NCBI GenBank assembly: GCA_018402425.1 | Contig: JAGYIZ010000003.1 | Location: 1-64,000 of the forward strand | Reading direction: 5' to 3' | Source: Candidatus Atribacteria bacterium | Lineage (GTDB): Bacteria; Atribacterota; Phoenicimicrobiia; Phoenicimicrobiales; Stramentimicrobiaceae | Length of the DNA: 64,000 nt | Shown here: positions 52,391 through 60,909 of the stretch, piece after piece | Layout: each line of letters begins with the position of its first letter | Position numbering within the stretch: the stretch's first letter is position 1 | Translations under genes and position numbers: made by a program | The notes under the pieces: generated by a model | What the model saw: the letters and a program-made list of their open reading frames with translations, nothing else | Database searches by the model: none | Told to the model about the DNA's origin: nothing

Positions 52391-54391
52391 TTACAAATCT
52401 AGCTCTTTTGGCTTAATCATTATCTGCATTATAAAAGTAATACCAATAATTCCTATTCCAGCTAGATTAAGTAATAGCTGGGACGGTATAACACAGAATG
52501 CGCCTACAAAAAGAAAACTTCTCTCAAGCATAGAAGTCTTCCGAAAGAAATAACCCTGTGTCGCCCCTGCAAGGCCTAGTGACATACCCAACGCCAGCAA
52601 GATGCCAAATCCCATTTTCGCAATATTTAAATCCGGCATAAAATTCCAGGCAATAATTTCCGGGTGATAAATAAACATAAAAGGAAGTAAGTAACCGGGC
52701 AAAGCGAGCTTGGTTGATTCCAATCCAACCTTAAAAGCCGGAGCCCTGGCAATGGCCGCTCCAGCAAAGACAGCCAGCATTACCGGTGGTGTAATATCAG
52801 CTAAAATACCATAGTAGAAAACAAATAAATGGGGAAGAATCAATGGGGAATTTTCGGTCATAAGTTTAATCAACGCCGGTGCAATCAAGGTTGCCATAAT
52901 TACATAGTTTGCAGTGGTTGGTACGCCCATTCCTAAAACCAGAGAAGATATAGAAGCCAGAAGTAAGGCAATGGGTAAAATCCCTCTGGATAAATTAAAG
53001 ACAATACCGGTAAACTTCAAGCCCAATCCTGACATTGTCGTGATCCCGACAATAATACCGGCAGCCGCACAAGCTACAGCAACAGTCGTTGCTGCCATTC
53101 CAGCATCAGTTATCGCTTCAATTAATTTTTTTGGTGTCATTCGCGTTTTAGCATTGAACATACTTATAATAAGTAAGACGACAACACTGGCAACAACTGA
53201 CTTTTGTGGGGAATATCCATCTATTAACAAATAAATCAGAATAAATATGGGAGCCAATAGTATCCATCCGATTTTTAACGTTTTAATTAAATTGGGCAAT
53301 TGTTCTCGAGTAAGCCCTACCAGTCCGATTTTAGCAGCCCTGAAATCAACGGCCATAAAAAGTGCCAGGTAATAGAAAAAAGCTGGCAATATAGCCGCTT
53401 TAGCTACCTCAATGTACGGAACCCCCAAAAATTCAGCCATAATAAAGGCAGCTGCTCCCATGATGGGGGGCATGATTTGTCCGCCGGTTGAGGCTACCGG
53501 TTCAACAGCACCGGCAAAGACTGGACTATATCCCACATTCTTCATTAAAGGAATTGTAAAACTACCTGTCGTAACAGTATTGGCGGTTGAACTTCCGGAT
53601 ATGGTGCCCATCATTCCGCTTGCTACAACCGCTGCTTTAGCTGGTCCTCCTCTGGTATAACCGGTTAATGCTGTTGCAAAATCAATGAAAAACTTACCAG
53701 CACCAGTCTTATTCAAAATAGCCCCAAAGAGAATAAAAAGGTAGACAAAATTGGCTGAAACACCCAACGGAGTCCCAAAAATACCAGCGTCTGTTAGAAA
53801 TAAATAATAAGCAACACGACTGATTGGGAAAGTACCATGGGAAAACCTTCCAGGCATATAAGGACCAAATACCAATGCATAAAGCAAAAAAAATAGGGCA
53901 ACAAACATCAAAGGCGGGCCCACTGCTCTCCTGGTAGCCTCTAGTGTAACTAAAATAAGTATAACACCTAGAATAACATCAGCAGTATTGGGGTTACCAG
54001 CTCTCCATACTAATTCATGTATATTGGTTAGAACATAAAAACAAAGTATAATGGCCAGACCGATAAAGATAAAATCATACCATTGAATTTTATCCCTTCT
54101 TGTGTGCTCTGATCGAGCAAATAAGGAAAAAGTCATTATTAAAATAAACATGAAATGAATAGAACGTTGAATCAAACTAAAGTATGCACCGAACCAGCCG
54201 GTATACATATGAAAAATAAACAAGCCGACGGATGCTATTAAAATTGGTATAAACCAGTGTCCCCGTAAATCTCTCTTTGCCTTTAATTCAATTTCTTCAG
54301 GATTTTTAACATTTGTAGTATTGTCAGCAGGATCTTCTTCCGGTAATGATTCTTTCTTATTAATATTTTCATCTATAGTTCTTTTATTCAC
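52391..54391 (-). CDS. TRAP transporter fused permease (4TM/12TM, TAXI type)
   Basis: Membrane component in which the small (DctQ-like) and large (DctM-like) subunits are one chain with about sixteen hydrophobic segments. The large part contains GMMGTISGSSTANTVTTGSFTIPLMK, GGQIMPPIMGAAAFIMAEFLGVPY and VLGMGVPTTANYVIMATL, typical of TAXI-TRAP fusions. The frame reaches a TTG at 54421, but GTG at 54391 lies 11 nt after AAGGAGG and is used here (666 aa). It overlaps the DUF1850 gene by 8 nt. Transport is driven by Na+ or H+; the substrate is discussed with the binding protein. Confidence 0.92.
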   Translation of the reverse strand: MNKRTIDENINKKESLPEEDPADNTTNVKNPEEIELKAKRDLRGHWFIPILIASVGLFIFHMYTGWFGAYFSLIQRSIHFMFILIMTFSLFARSEHTRRDKIQWYDFIFIGLAIILCFYVLTNIHELVWRAGNPNTADVILGVILILVTLEATRRAVGPPLMFVALFFLLYALVFGPYMPGRFSHGTFPISRVAYYLFLTDAGIFGTPLGVSANFVYLFILFGAILNKTGAGKFFIDFATALTGYTRGGPAKAAVVASGMMGTISGSSTANTVTTGSFTIPLMKNVGYSPVFAGAVEPVASTGGQIMPPIMGAAAFIMAEFLGVPYIEVAKAAILPAFFYYLALFMAVDFRAAKIGLVGLTREQLPNLIKTLKIGWILLAPIFILIYLLIDGYSPQKSVVASVVVLLIISMFNAKTRMTPKKLIEAITDAGMAATTVAVACAAAGIIVGITTMSGLGLKFTGIVFNLSRGILPIALLLASISSLVLGMGVPTTANYVIMATLIAPALIKLMTENSPLILPHLFVFYYGILADITPPVMLAVFAGAAIARAPAFKVGLESTKLALPGYLLPFMFIYHPEIIAWNFMPDLNIAKMGFGILLALGMSLGLAGATQGYFFRKTSMLERSFLFVGAFCVIPSQLLLNLAGIGIIGITFIMQIMIKPKELDL

Positions 54392-54920
54392 TCTTTTTAC
54401 GACCTCCTTTGTCCGTGACAATTATATCAATTGGTTCACCACTATCAGCAAGATTATTTAATAAATATTCTTGATTTTTAACCTTTAATATTTGTTCAAC
54501 TGTATAGGCGATTCTTAACGGTAGTTTTTTTATTTTTTGTTGTATTTTTATAACAACCATTTCTCCGTCAAAATAAATCTCTTTTGAGGGATGGCATTCC
54601 TGGCCTACTCCATACCAGGGATACCTTTCTTCCAATAAATAAAAATAACCCTCTTCCCCTATTTGAAATAGATCAATTATGGGATTTAAATCTCTGGAAT
54701 TGGTATATTCCAGGTAAAAATTGTCTTTAGGATAAACCTGAATGGACAACAAGGTTTCCTGGTTATCTCGATGAATAACTTCAAGAAAATATTTCACTTC
54801 CGAAGAACAGGCACTAATTCCTATACCTGCTAATAAAAACAAAAAAATAAACAGAAAAGTAAGAGACAGGGAAATTATATAAATTTCCCTGTCTCTTACT
54901 ACAGACTTTATTATTGGCAA
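54384..54920 (-). CDS. DUF1850 protein of the TAXI-TRAP operon (possible lipoprotein)
   Basis: Small exported protein found with TAXI TRAP permeases. A hydrophobic N-terminal segment (about residues 14-36) ends in GISAC, an acceptable lipobox, then the DUF1850 body follows with FYLEYTNSRDLNPIIDLFQ and YPWYGVGQECHPS. The frame opens at a TTG overlapping the binding-protein stop by 10 nt, and no good ribosome site is visible there. The 19-bp hairpin lies inside these first codons, so the real start may be further downstream. Its function is unknown; a link between binding protein and permease is plausible. Confidence 0.75.
   Translation of the reverse strand: MPIIKSVVRDREIYIISLSLTFLFIFLFLLAGIGISACSSEVKYFLEVIHRDNQETLLSIQVYPKDNFYLEYTNSRDLNPIIDLFQIGEEGYFYLLEERYPWYGVGQECHPSKEIYFDGEMVVIKIQQKIKKLPLRIAYTVEQILKVKNQEYLLNNLADSGEPIDIIVTDKGGRKKSE
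54858..54900 (-). promoter_or_regulatory. 19-bp perfect hairpin between TAXI binding protein and DUF1850/permease
   Basis: AGTAAGAGACAGGGAAATT at 54858-54876 is exactly inverted at 54882-54900 around ATATA. On the minus strand it starts 10 nt past the binding-protein stop and is followed by a T-rich stretch. It should act as a partial terminator or mRNA stabiliser favouring the binding protein. Confidence 0.75.
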
Positions 54921-55870
54921 GATTCTCCTAACCCCACTTCTGTAAAGTATTTAATTGCTCCTTGATGTAATGGGATAGCGGTCTTGACTCCATTTTCTGG
55001 CACCAACTGTTTGGCAGAAGGATGTACATTATACAATTCTTCTGCATTTTCAAATAAGGTTTTTGTTAAAAGATACGCTATCTCTTCATCAATTTCGGAA
55101 TTAATTACCACATCGTTACCAACTTGAACAGTCGGTACATCTTCATCTTGTCCCTTATACGTTCCGGCAGGAATTACTCCGCTTTTGTAATATCCATATT
55201 CCTCTGTCAATTTTTCAATAATATCTTCGTCAACCGGTACAAAATAGACATCCCTTACTGCAGTAACCTCCTGAACTGCGGAACCCGGGAAAGAAAAATT
55301 CCAGAAAAGGGCATCAATATTTCTATCCTTCATTGCTTGGGCAGCCTCCGGCTGCGAATAATAACTCACTCGCATGTCATCATAAGACAAACCTGCTGCT
55401 TCTATAATCAATCTGGCCATGGTTTCACATCCACTCCCGGGAGCATCAACTGAAACTTTTTTCCCTTCTAAATCCCGGACAGATTTGATATCAGGATCGA
55501 TACTTATAAAATGTTGTGGGGCAGGATACATGGAAAATAGCCCCTTAATAGGTTGCTTATCATCTTCAAATTGCACCTGACCATGATAGGCTTTATAAGC
55601 AACATCACCCATCGCCATTCCAATCTGAACTTGATTTCTTCCAACCAAACGACAGTTTTCTACCGAAGCTGCAGTTGATTCAGCCGTGGCTTCAATACCT
55701 TCATCTTCCAATAATTTAGTCCACAAGTCAGCCATGGCACCTCCCAGGGGATAATAAGTTCCTCCCGGACTACCTGTACCAAAAGTTATATAAGTTTGTG
55801 CTAAACCAAATCCAGAAAATACAGATACTATCAATACAACTGTAATAAAAATACCTATTAATTTTCTCAT
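54911..55870 (-). CDS. TAXI family TRAP transporter solute-binding protein
   Basis: Extracytoplasmic binding protein of 319 aa. A signal peptide (to about residue 24, GFGLAQ) with no lipobox is followed by the TAXI body: FGTGSPGGTYYPLGGAMADLW, AMGDVAYKAYHG, KVSVDAPGSGCETMARLI and DALFWNFSFPGSAVQEV. The absence of a lipid anchor indicates a periplasm. TAXI members characterised elsewhere bind glutamate or similar acids; given the neighbouring glutamate-use genes a glutamate or dicarboxylate ligand is my inference. AAGGAGG precedes the ATG, with a second such element 64 nt upstream. Confidence 0.93.
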   Translation of the reverse strand: MRKLIGIFITVVLIVSVFSGFGLAQTYITFGTGSPGGTYYPLGGAMADLWTKLLEDEGIEATAESTAASVENCRLVGRNQVQIGMAMGDVAYKAYHGQVQFEDDKQPIKGLFSMYPAPQHFISIDPDIKSVRDLEGKKVSVDAPGSGCETMARLIIEAAGLSYDDMRVSYYSQPEAAQAMKDRNIDALFWNFSFPGSAVQEVTAVRDVYFVPVDEDIIEKLTEEYGYYKSGVIPAGTYKGQDEDVPTVQVGNDVVINSEIDEEIAYLLTKTLFENAEELYNVHPSAKQLVPENGVKTAIPLHQGAIKYFTEVGLGESCQ

Positions 55871-55933
55871 ATTTTTCCTCCTTAAATTATTTCTTTTTTT
55901 TCATAAAATAAGCTTTTTACTATTTTATTTTTT

Positions 55934-55944
55934 ATATCACCTCC
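55934..55944 (-). promoter_or_regulatory. distal Shine-Dalgarno-like element upstream of the TAXI gene
   Basis: GGAGGTGATAT on the minus strand, 64 nt upstream of the ATG, matches the element upstream of oppA over 11 bases. The intervening leader has only a five-codon frame, so it does not serve an obvious start. See the oppA entry for the possible role. Confidence 0.45.
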
Positions 55945-55978
55945 ACTGCTTTTTTTCGGGGACGTCCAATATTATCTT

Positions 55979-56006
55979 CTTATATGCTATATTTATAGAA
56001 TATCAA
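55979..56006 (-). promoter_or_regulatory. candidate promoter of the TAXI-TRAP operon
   Basis: TTGATA (5 of 6) and TATAAG (5 of 6) with a 16-nt spacer on the minus strand; the -35 box overlaps the end of the KamA-like gene. A GGACGTCC palindrome (55960-55967) follows just past the expected start and could bind a regulator. Confidence 0.5.
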
Positions 56007-57832
56007 TAATAATACCAAATTGAATTATATTCCTCGATATCCTCTCCCCGATCCTTCAGTTCCTTTAGATAATCACTGATAATGATATCACGATAGACAT
56101 ATGGTTCTACCGGGGCAATGCCCTTTTCCCAGGGATGCCACAGATAGACCCTCTGGCCTTCCGGGGTAAAGGCAATTAATTCCCGGTCCTGCCAGGCTCG
56201 GACATGGTTCTTGCCTAAACGTGGTACATTAAATACCGGCTCATCGGTGCGGAAGATACCGGGCAAAAGACGAGCTTCTTCTTTGCGCTCTTGCCAGAGA
56301 CGGGCTACCGGAACCAGATAATCCTTGTGTTCCGCCTTCCCTTTGGGGTAAAAGGTATAATATGGATCCACTCCTGCCTTTTTCATGGCAATACGGGTAG
56401 AGCAATTCTGAAAACGACGGCTGGTCTCCAAGGTGTAGACTAATTGATTGTAAACATAGATACCCTTGTTTCTTATCTTACGTACTGCTTCGGTTAAATC
56501 AGGGGTAACCTCGGCAGCACTTTCAATATGGGTTACCAGGGCAACATTGCGCTTTCCTGGTTGGACATAACTTGCCAGAAGATCAGCCAGCCTGTTAGTT
56601 ATGCGGTAAGGTACGGTGACAAAAACACGGCTCCCCCAGCGAATATTGATAATCTGTTTTAGGGAACAGAGACGATCCATGATATATTTGACCAACTCAT
56701 CATCTAAGGCCAGTGGATCTCCGCCAGTCACCAGTACATCACGCATGGATGGATGGTCTGAGAACCAGGAAAGTGCCTGGTCAATCTTTTCTTTGGTTGG
56801 CATGCCCTCCGGTAACATGGGACCGGTAATTTCCCAGTTGCGCTGACAGTAAACACAGATCTGGGGACAGGTATCATAAGCCTTTAGTATTGATATCATA
56901 GGATAACGTCTGGTAATTAGCTCCTCTGGGGAGGTATCATGCTCACCCATAAAGTCAAAGTAGTATTTTCGTTCCTGTCGATGTTCCCACATTAAATTAA
57001 CATAATGTAGTGGTGGAATTACCTGGGAACGAACCTGATAATCGTATTTCCGGTCAGCACGGGAAAAATCAAACAGGGAAAGGTAATAAGGTGTAATACC
57101 AAAAGGAATACCATGCTGCAGGGAAAGCTCAATAGCCTTAATATCCTCATCTGTCAAGGGAATCAGTTCTTTCAAGGCCTTGAGATCCTGTTCATCTTTG
57201 AAGATGTGCTTGACATGCCACTGGTAATCATACCAGTCATCTTCACTCGCTGAGAAGTATTCTCTGATTTTTCGGACATTTTCTTTACGCTGAGCTATAA
57301 GGGATTCATCCAGTCCGGATGGATAACGATCCAGGAATTCATTTACCTTGTTATAGAGATGATCCAGGTAAACTGAACGGGCCTGACCGGCTTCCCTTCC
57401 TTTTATTTTCTGGAAATCAATCATTTTGATTCCGTCTTTTTCCAAAATAGGACCAAGCCAGCCACGTGCTACATCAGCCTTGCCAGCCATAGCCAATAAC
57501 AAATGTCTTATTTCCTGAAGAAAGCCTTCCGATATTCCGGATTCGGTTTCATCATTTGCCAGTTCCCATAGATACTGGAGTGTACTAAACCCGGCAATTT
57601 TTTCATTACGAAGAGAAATAAGATTTGTAAATATCTTGATTGCCTCTAAAGCGATACTATAATCCAGCTTATGAAGTGGTTTTTCTCCTTCCCGATAGGC
57701 CCACTCCAGATCTTTGCAAAAGTTAAAAAGTCGAGTTCTTGCTACATTGATATCACTACTATCAGTCAAGATTTCTAATACTTCGGGCATCACAGAGAAT
57801 AATTGGCTTTTCTGTTCATCTTTTATTTGCAT
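56003..57832 (-). CDS. long KamA-family radical SAM protein (aminomutase-like)
   Basis: Relative of lysine/glutamate 2,3-aminomutases, which move an alpha-amino group using SAM, a [4Fe-4S] cluster and PLP. The cluster motif CPQICVYC (CxxxCxxC) lies near residue 325, with DVLVTGGDPLALDDE after it. At 609 aa it is about 200 residues longer than KamA; the additional part is a helical N-terminal region with no domain I recognise. The KamA PLP motif PGGGGK is replaced by VPRLGKN, keeping a Lys. The gene is visibly richer in G and C than its neighbours, which may reflect transfer. Substrate unknown; it follows an RpiR regulator by 41 nt. Confidence 0.82.
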   Translation of the reverse strand: MQIKDEQKSQLFSVMPEVLEILTDSSDINVARTRLFNFCKDLEWAYREGEKPLHKLDYSIALEAIKIFTNLISLRNEKIAGFSTLQYLWELANDETESGISEGFLQEIRHLLLAMAGKADVARGWLGPILEKDGIKMIDFQKIKGREAGQARSVYLDHLYNKVNEFLDRYPSGLDESLIAQRKENVRKIREYFSASEDDWYDYQWHVKHIFKDEQDLKALKELIPLTDEDIKAIELSLQHGIPFGITPYYLSLFDFSRADRKYDYQVRSQVIPPLHYVNLMWEHRQERKYYFDFMGEHDTSPEELITRRYPMISILKAYDTCPQICVYCQRNWEITGPMLPEGMPTKEKIDQALSWFSDHPSMRDVLVTGGDPLALDDELVKYIMDRLCSLKQIINIRWGSRVFVTVPYRITNRLADLLASYVQPGKRNVALVTHIESAAEVTPDLTEAVRKIRNKGIYVYNQLVYTLETSRRFQNCSTRIAMKKAGVDPYYTFYPKGKAEHKDYLVPVARLWQERKEEARLLPGIFRTDEPVFNVPRLGKNHVRAWQDRELIAFTPEGQRVYLWHPWEKGIAPVEPYVYRDIIISDYLKELKDRGEDIEEYNSIWYYY

Positions 57833-57873
57833 TTTAAGACTCCTTTTTAAAATTATTTTATCTATAATATAAA

Positions 57874-58734
57874 CTAATAAAAAATATTATGCGTATCCCA
57901 CATTTCTTCTAATTCAGACAATTTTTTAATAGTTTGTTTGCCTTTTTTAATGCTTACAGCAGTAACAATGGCATTGATAATACTTAATGGAGCGGTGAAT
58001 GAATTGATAAATGAATTCAAGTCACTCCGTGCAATTAAGGAAACATCTGCCTTTTGTGAAATAGGAGAAACAATACTATCTGTAATTGTAGCGGTTTTTG
58101 CTCCTTTCTTATTGGCTATTTCTACTATTTCAACAGTTCTACGTGTATATCGGGGGAAACTAATGGCAATTAATAAATCTTTTTCATTAATACCGGCAAT
58201 TTGTTCAAATAAATCTTCCATTCCATAGGTAATACTCTTAGTATTCCTTAGAAATAAGCTTAAAGCCTGGTTAAAAAACAATGCCATTGAGGCAGCTGTC
58301 CGTAATCCGACAATATAAATTACTTCTGCATTTACAATATAGTTAATCAATTTTTCAAAAGATTCTGGAGAGACCTCATTGATTGTTTTTTCTAAATTAT
58401 CTAAATCTGATTGCAGGACTTGATATAATACATTTTTCCCTTTGTAAACATTATTAATTGACTTCTTTAATTGATTAACAGTCGTTAACTGCATTTTAAC
58501 AATATTTTGAAGCACTTTTTGTAGTCCGGGGTATCCATCATAGCCTAATATAGCTGCAAATCTAACAATAGTTGATTCGCTCACACCAACTTCTTTACCA
58601 AGTCTAGCAGCAGTTAAAAAAGCTGCTCTATCGTAATTATTAAGTAAATAATGGGCAGTCTTTTTTTGACTTGCGCTTAATTTGTGAAAATTTTTTTGAA
58701 TATTTTTTTGAAATGATAGATTGTTTTTAATCAT
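57874..58734 (-). CDS. RpiR-family transcriptional regulator (HTH plus SIS domain)
   Basis: An N-terminal HTH_6 domain (residues about 5-80, LSASQKKTAHYLLNNYDRAAFLTAARLGKEVGVSESTIVRFAAILGYDGYPGLQ) and a C-terminal SIS sugar-phosphate-type domain (from about 130, VIYIVGLRTAASMALFFNQ, DLLIAISFPRYTRRTVEIVEIANKKGAKTATITDS). 286 aa is usual. It lies upstream of the KamA-like gene in the same direction and may control it. RpiR proteins often sense sugar phosphates, but those near amino-acid genes can sense other ligands. Confidence 0.92.
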   Translation of the reverse strand: MIKNNLSFQKNIQKNFHKLSASQKKTAHYLLNNYDRAAFLTAARLGKEVGVSESTIVRFAAILGYDGYPGLQKVLQNIVKMQLTTVNQLKKSINNVYKGKNVLYQVLQSDLDNLEKTINEVSPESFEKLINYIVNAEVIYIVGLRTAASMALFFNQALSLFLRNTKSITYGMEDLFEQIAGINEKDLLIAISFPRYTRRTVEIVEIANKKGAKTATITDSIVSPISQKADVSLIARSDLNSFINSFTAPLSIINAIVTAVSIKKGKQTIKKLSELEEMWDTHNIFY

Positions 58735-58837
58735 AAGGTACAGAATAGCTCACTAAAGACATATGGTATATTATGCAATTAATCTTGCAATGATAATAAT
58801 ATGTTGAAATTTTTCCTGCTTTTATTATATAATAAAA

Positions 58838-58882
58838 AAATAAAATTACCAGAAGAAAATATATTTTCTGGTAATTTTATTT
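58838..58882 (-). terminator. hairpin terminator between fchA and the RpiR gene
   Basis: A 16-bp perfect stem (AAATAAAATTACCAGA with its inverse at 58867-58882) around 13 nt, with A/T-rich flanks that supply T tracts in both directions. Together with the repeat at 58977 it accounts for most of the 352-nt gap; the rest (58735-58837, 58883-58976) is AT-rich and shows nothing I can name. Confidence 0.65.
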
Positions 58883-58976
58883 AAATATAAAAAAGATTAA
58901 GATAAGCTAGATGACAATTTTTGCACCTGAAGTCCAAAGTTGGAAGTTATATTGCTTAAATATTATAGCTAAAGGT

Positions 58977-59070
58977 TAAATAAAAATCGAATGAAAAAGA
59001 GCTAAAAAGTGGTCAAAATTAAACCTCTTTTAGGGGTTCTTAAAGCCACACGCTATGCAGGTGCGATATT
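58977..59070 (-). repeat. dispersed hairpin repeat, full copy 2
   Basis: Read on the minus strand it begins ATATCGCACCTGCATAGCG, then GTGGCTTTAAGAACC, and ends CACTTTTTAGCTCTTTTTC, TCGATTTTTATTTA, matching the copy at 27021 over its whole length with scattered substitutions and small indels. The inner AACCCCTAAAAGAGGTTT forms a second hairpin. It lies just downstream of fchA. Confidence 0.7.
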
Positions 59071-59086
59071 TTACTTCTACTATCAA

Positions 59087-59743
59087 TCATACGTTAATTG
59101 TTTTGGATTTCTCTATATTTATATTTTTTTTTAATACTATCTCGACAGCATTGTCCTTTTTACCTCTGGCTAATCCAAGAAGATCTTCAATTTCATGGTT
59201 TAAGTTGCTTTTTACTTTTTCTTCCTGAATCATCGCTAAATTTATTTTAACATTTAGTATTGCACTATCAAAAGCAGCTTCAGCAAGTATGGCCCCTACC
59301 CCGGCATCACTGATTACATTCTTATTTCCCTTATTTGCAACTTCCTGGCAGATGTTCAGAACTTCTAAACTTTTTCTGGCCACTTCCAATGGCACATTGG
59401 CTGCTTCTATTAAGGCTATCTGCATTTTTTTTCTTCGGTCTTCTTTTTGCTCTTCCGTTTCCTTAGGCAATTTCATAATTGCCATGAACTGGTTAAACGC
59501 TTCAATATCTCTTTCCATTAGTTCCTCAAAATCAGCTCTTAATATCTCGCTTCTCTTTAATAATCTTTTAATATCATCTTCAACATGGATGTATTTTCTC
59601 TTTCCAATTGTTAGATTTCCGACCATAGATAATAATGCAGCGCCCATTGAACCAGTTAATGCTGCAACACTGCCTCCTCCCGGTGTCGGAGACTTGGAAG
59701 CTAATGTATCCAAAAAATTTTTTATCTTTTGATCTTTCAGCAT
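59087..59743 (-). CDS. fchA: cyclodeaminase/cyclohydrolase family protein (FchA-like)
   Basis: Helical protein of the formiminotetrahydrofolate cyclodeaminase fold, acting on 5-formimino- or 5,10-methenyl-tetrahydrofolate. LASKSPTPGGGSVAALTGSMGAALLSMVGNLTIG near residues 14-47 is the characteristic glycine-rich folate-binding segment; the rest is helical with AANVPLEVARKSLEVL and DAGVGAILAEAAFDSAILNVKINL. 218 aa is normal. It lies 23 nt after prfB. Whether it works in histidine/glycine fermentation or in C1 supply cannot be decided from this window. Confidence 0.9.
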   Translation of the reverse strand: MLKDQKIKNFLDTLASKSPTPGGGSVAALTGSMGAALLSMVGNLTIGKRKYIHVEDDIKRLLKRSEILRADFEELMERDIEAFNQFMAIMKLPKETEEQKEDRRKKMQIALIEAANVPLEVARKSLEVLNICQEVANKGNKNVISDAGVGAILAEAAFDSAILNVKINLAMIQEEKVKSNLNHEIEDLLGLARGKKDNAVEIVLKKNINIEKSKTINV

Positions 59744-59766
59744 AAATGTTTATCCCCCTATATATA

Positions 59767-60886
59767 TTATATTCCAGAAGACTTACTAAAACACCTCAGA
59801 TAAGCATCAACAAAAATCTGTATTTCTCCATCCATCACAGCCTGCACATTGCTGCTTTCGGCTTTTGTTCTATGATCTTTAACCATCTGGTATGGTTGAA
59901 ATACATAGGAACGTATTTGATTGCCCCAGGCAATTTCTTTCTTTTCACCGCTTATCTTCTCCATATCCTCTTCTTTTTTCTTCTGATAATGTTCAAATAA
60001 TTTTGCTTTCAATACTTTCATCGCAGTCAATCGGTTGCTATGCTGAGATCGTTCGTTCTGACATTGAACTACAATATTAGTGGGAAGATGTGTTATTCTG
60101 ACAGCTGAATCAGTTGTGTTTACATGCTGTCCTCCCGCACCAGTGGAACGATAAGTATCTATGCGCAAATCTGATTCATCAATATCAATCTCTATTTCAT
60201 CTTCAATTTCCGGTATAACATCTACGGAAGAAAAGGAAGTGTGCCTTCTTTTATTAGCATCAAATGGTGAAATACGAACTAAACGGTGTATCCCTTTTTC
60301 GGATTTCAATAATCCGAATCCATTTTTACCGCTTACAGTAAAAGTAACACTTTTAATTCCTGCCTCATCACCTGGTAAAAGATCAATGATTTCCGATTTA
60401 AAAGAATTTTTTTCCACCCACCTAAGATACATTCTTAAAAGCATTTCTGCCCAATCCTGTGACTCAGTACCACCGGCACCGGGATGAATGGATATAATAG
60501 CATTATTCTTATCATATTCACCAATGAAAAGCATGCTCCTTTCATGGCTATTTATTTCTCTTTCCAATACTTCAATTTTTTCTAATATCTCTTTCCAGAT
60601 CTCCGGGTTATCTTCCTGAGAATTCAGTTCATAAAGAACTTCTAACTCCTCAATTTTATCATTCAATACTTGAAAATCACCCACCATATTTTGTAAATCT
60701 TTTAGTTCTTTGGACACCTGGTTGGCTTTCAGCTGATCTTCCCAGAAAGAATTGGAGCTCATTATACTGGAGATTTCTTTAATTCTTTCTTCTTTCTGCT
60801 CTAATTCAAAGATGTCTCCTGAGTTCTTCTATTTTTCTTTTTAACTGGTTTATTCTGGCATTCAGCTCAACACTGGAAATATCCAT
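59767..60886 (-). CDS. prfB: peptide chain release factor 2, with programmed +1 frameshift
   Basis: RF2 terminates translation at UGA and UAA. The gene starts at ATG 60886 (MDISSVELNARINQ) and meets an in-frame TGA at 60806-60808 after 26 codons. The slippery CTT-TGA is preceded by AGGAGA, three bases before, as in the classic autoregulatory RF2 site; a +1 shift reads CTT then GAA and continues to 59767, about 372 aa. GAGGQHVNTTDSAVR carries the GGQ catalytic loop and ISPFDANKRRHTSF carries SPF, the UGA-recognition tripeptide. It lies 23 nt after secA. The frame break is thus regulatory, not an error. Confidence 0.95.
60806..60820 (-). promoter_or_regulatory. prfB programmed frameshift site
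   Basis: Minus-strand AGGAGA-CAT-CTT-TGA: an internal Shine-Dalgarno stimulator, the slippery CTT codon and the UGA whose slow decoding at low RF2 triggers the +1 shift. Confidence 0.92.
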
Positions 60887-60909
60887 ATATAAAACTCCTC
60901 ACTAATTTA

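Noticed and set aside
55898-55915. Five-codon frame (MKKKK) in the TAXI leader as a regulatory leader peptide
   Set aside because: It lies about 30 nt from the distal Shine-Dalgarno-like element, has no ribosome site of its own and arises easily in A-rich sequence.
60806-60808. In-frame TGA near the start of prfB, at first sight a disrupted gene
   Set aside because: The AGGAGA-CAT-CTT-TGA context is the conserved RF2 autoregulatory frameshift, so it is not one of the homopolymer errors.
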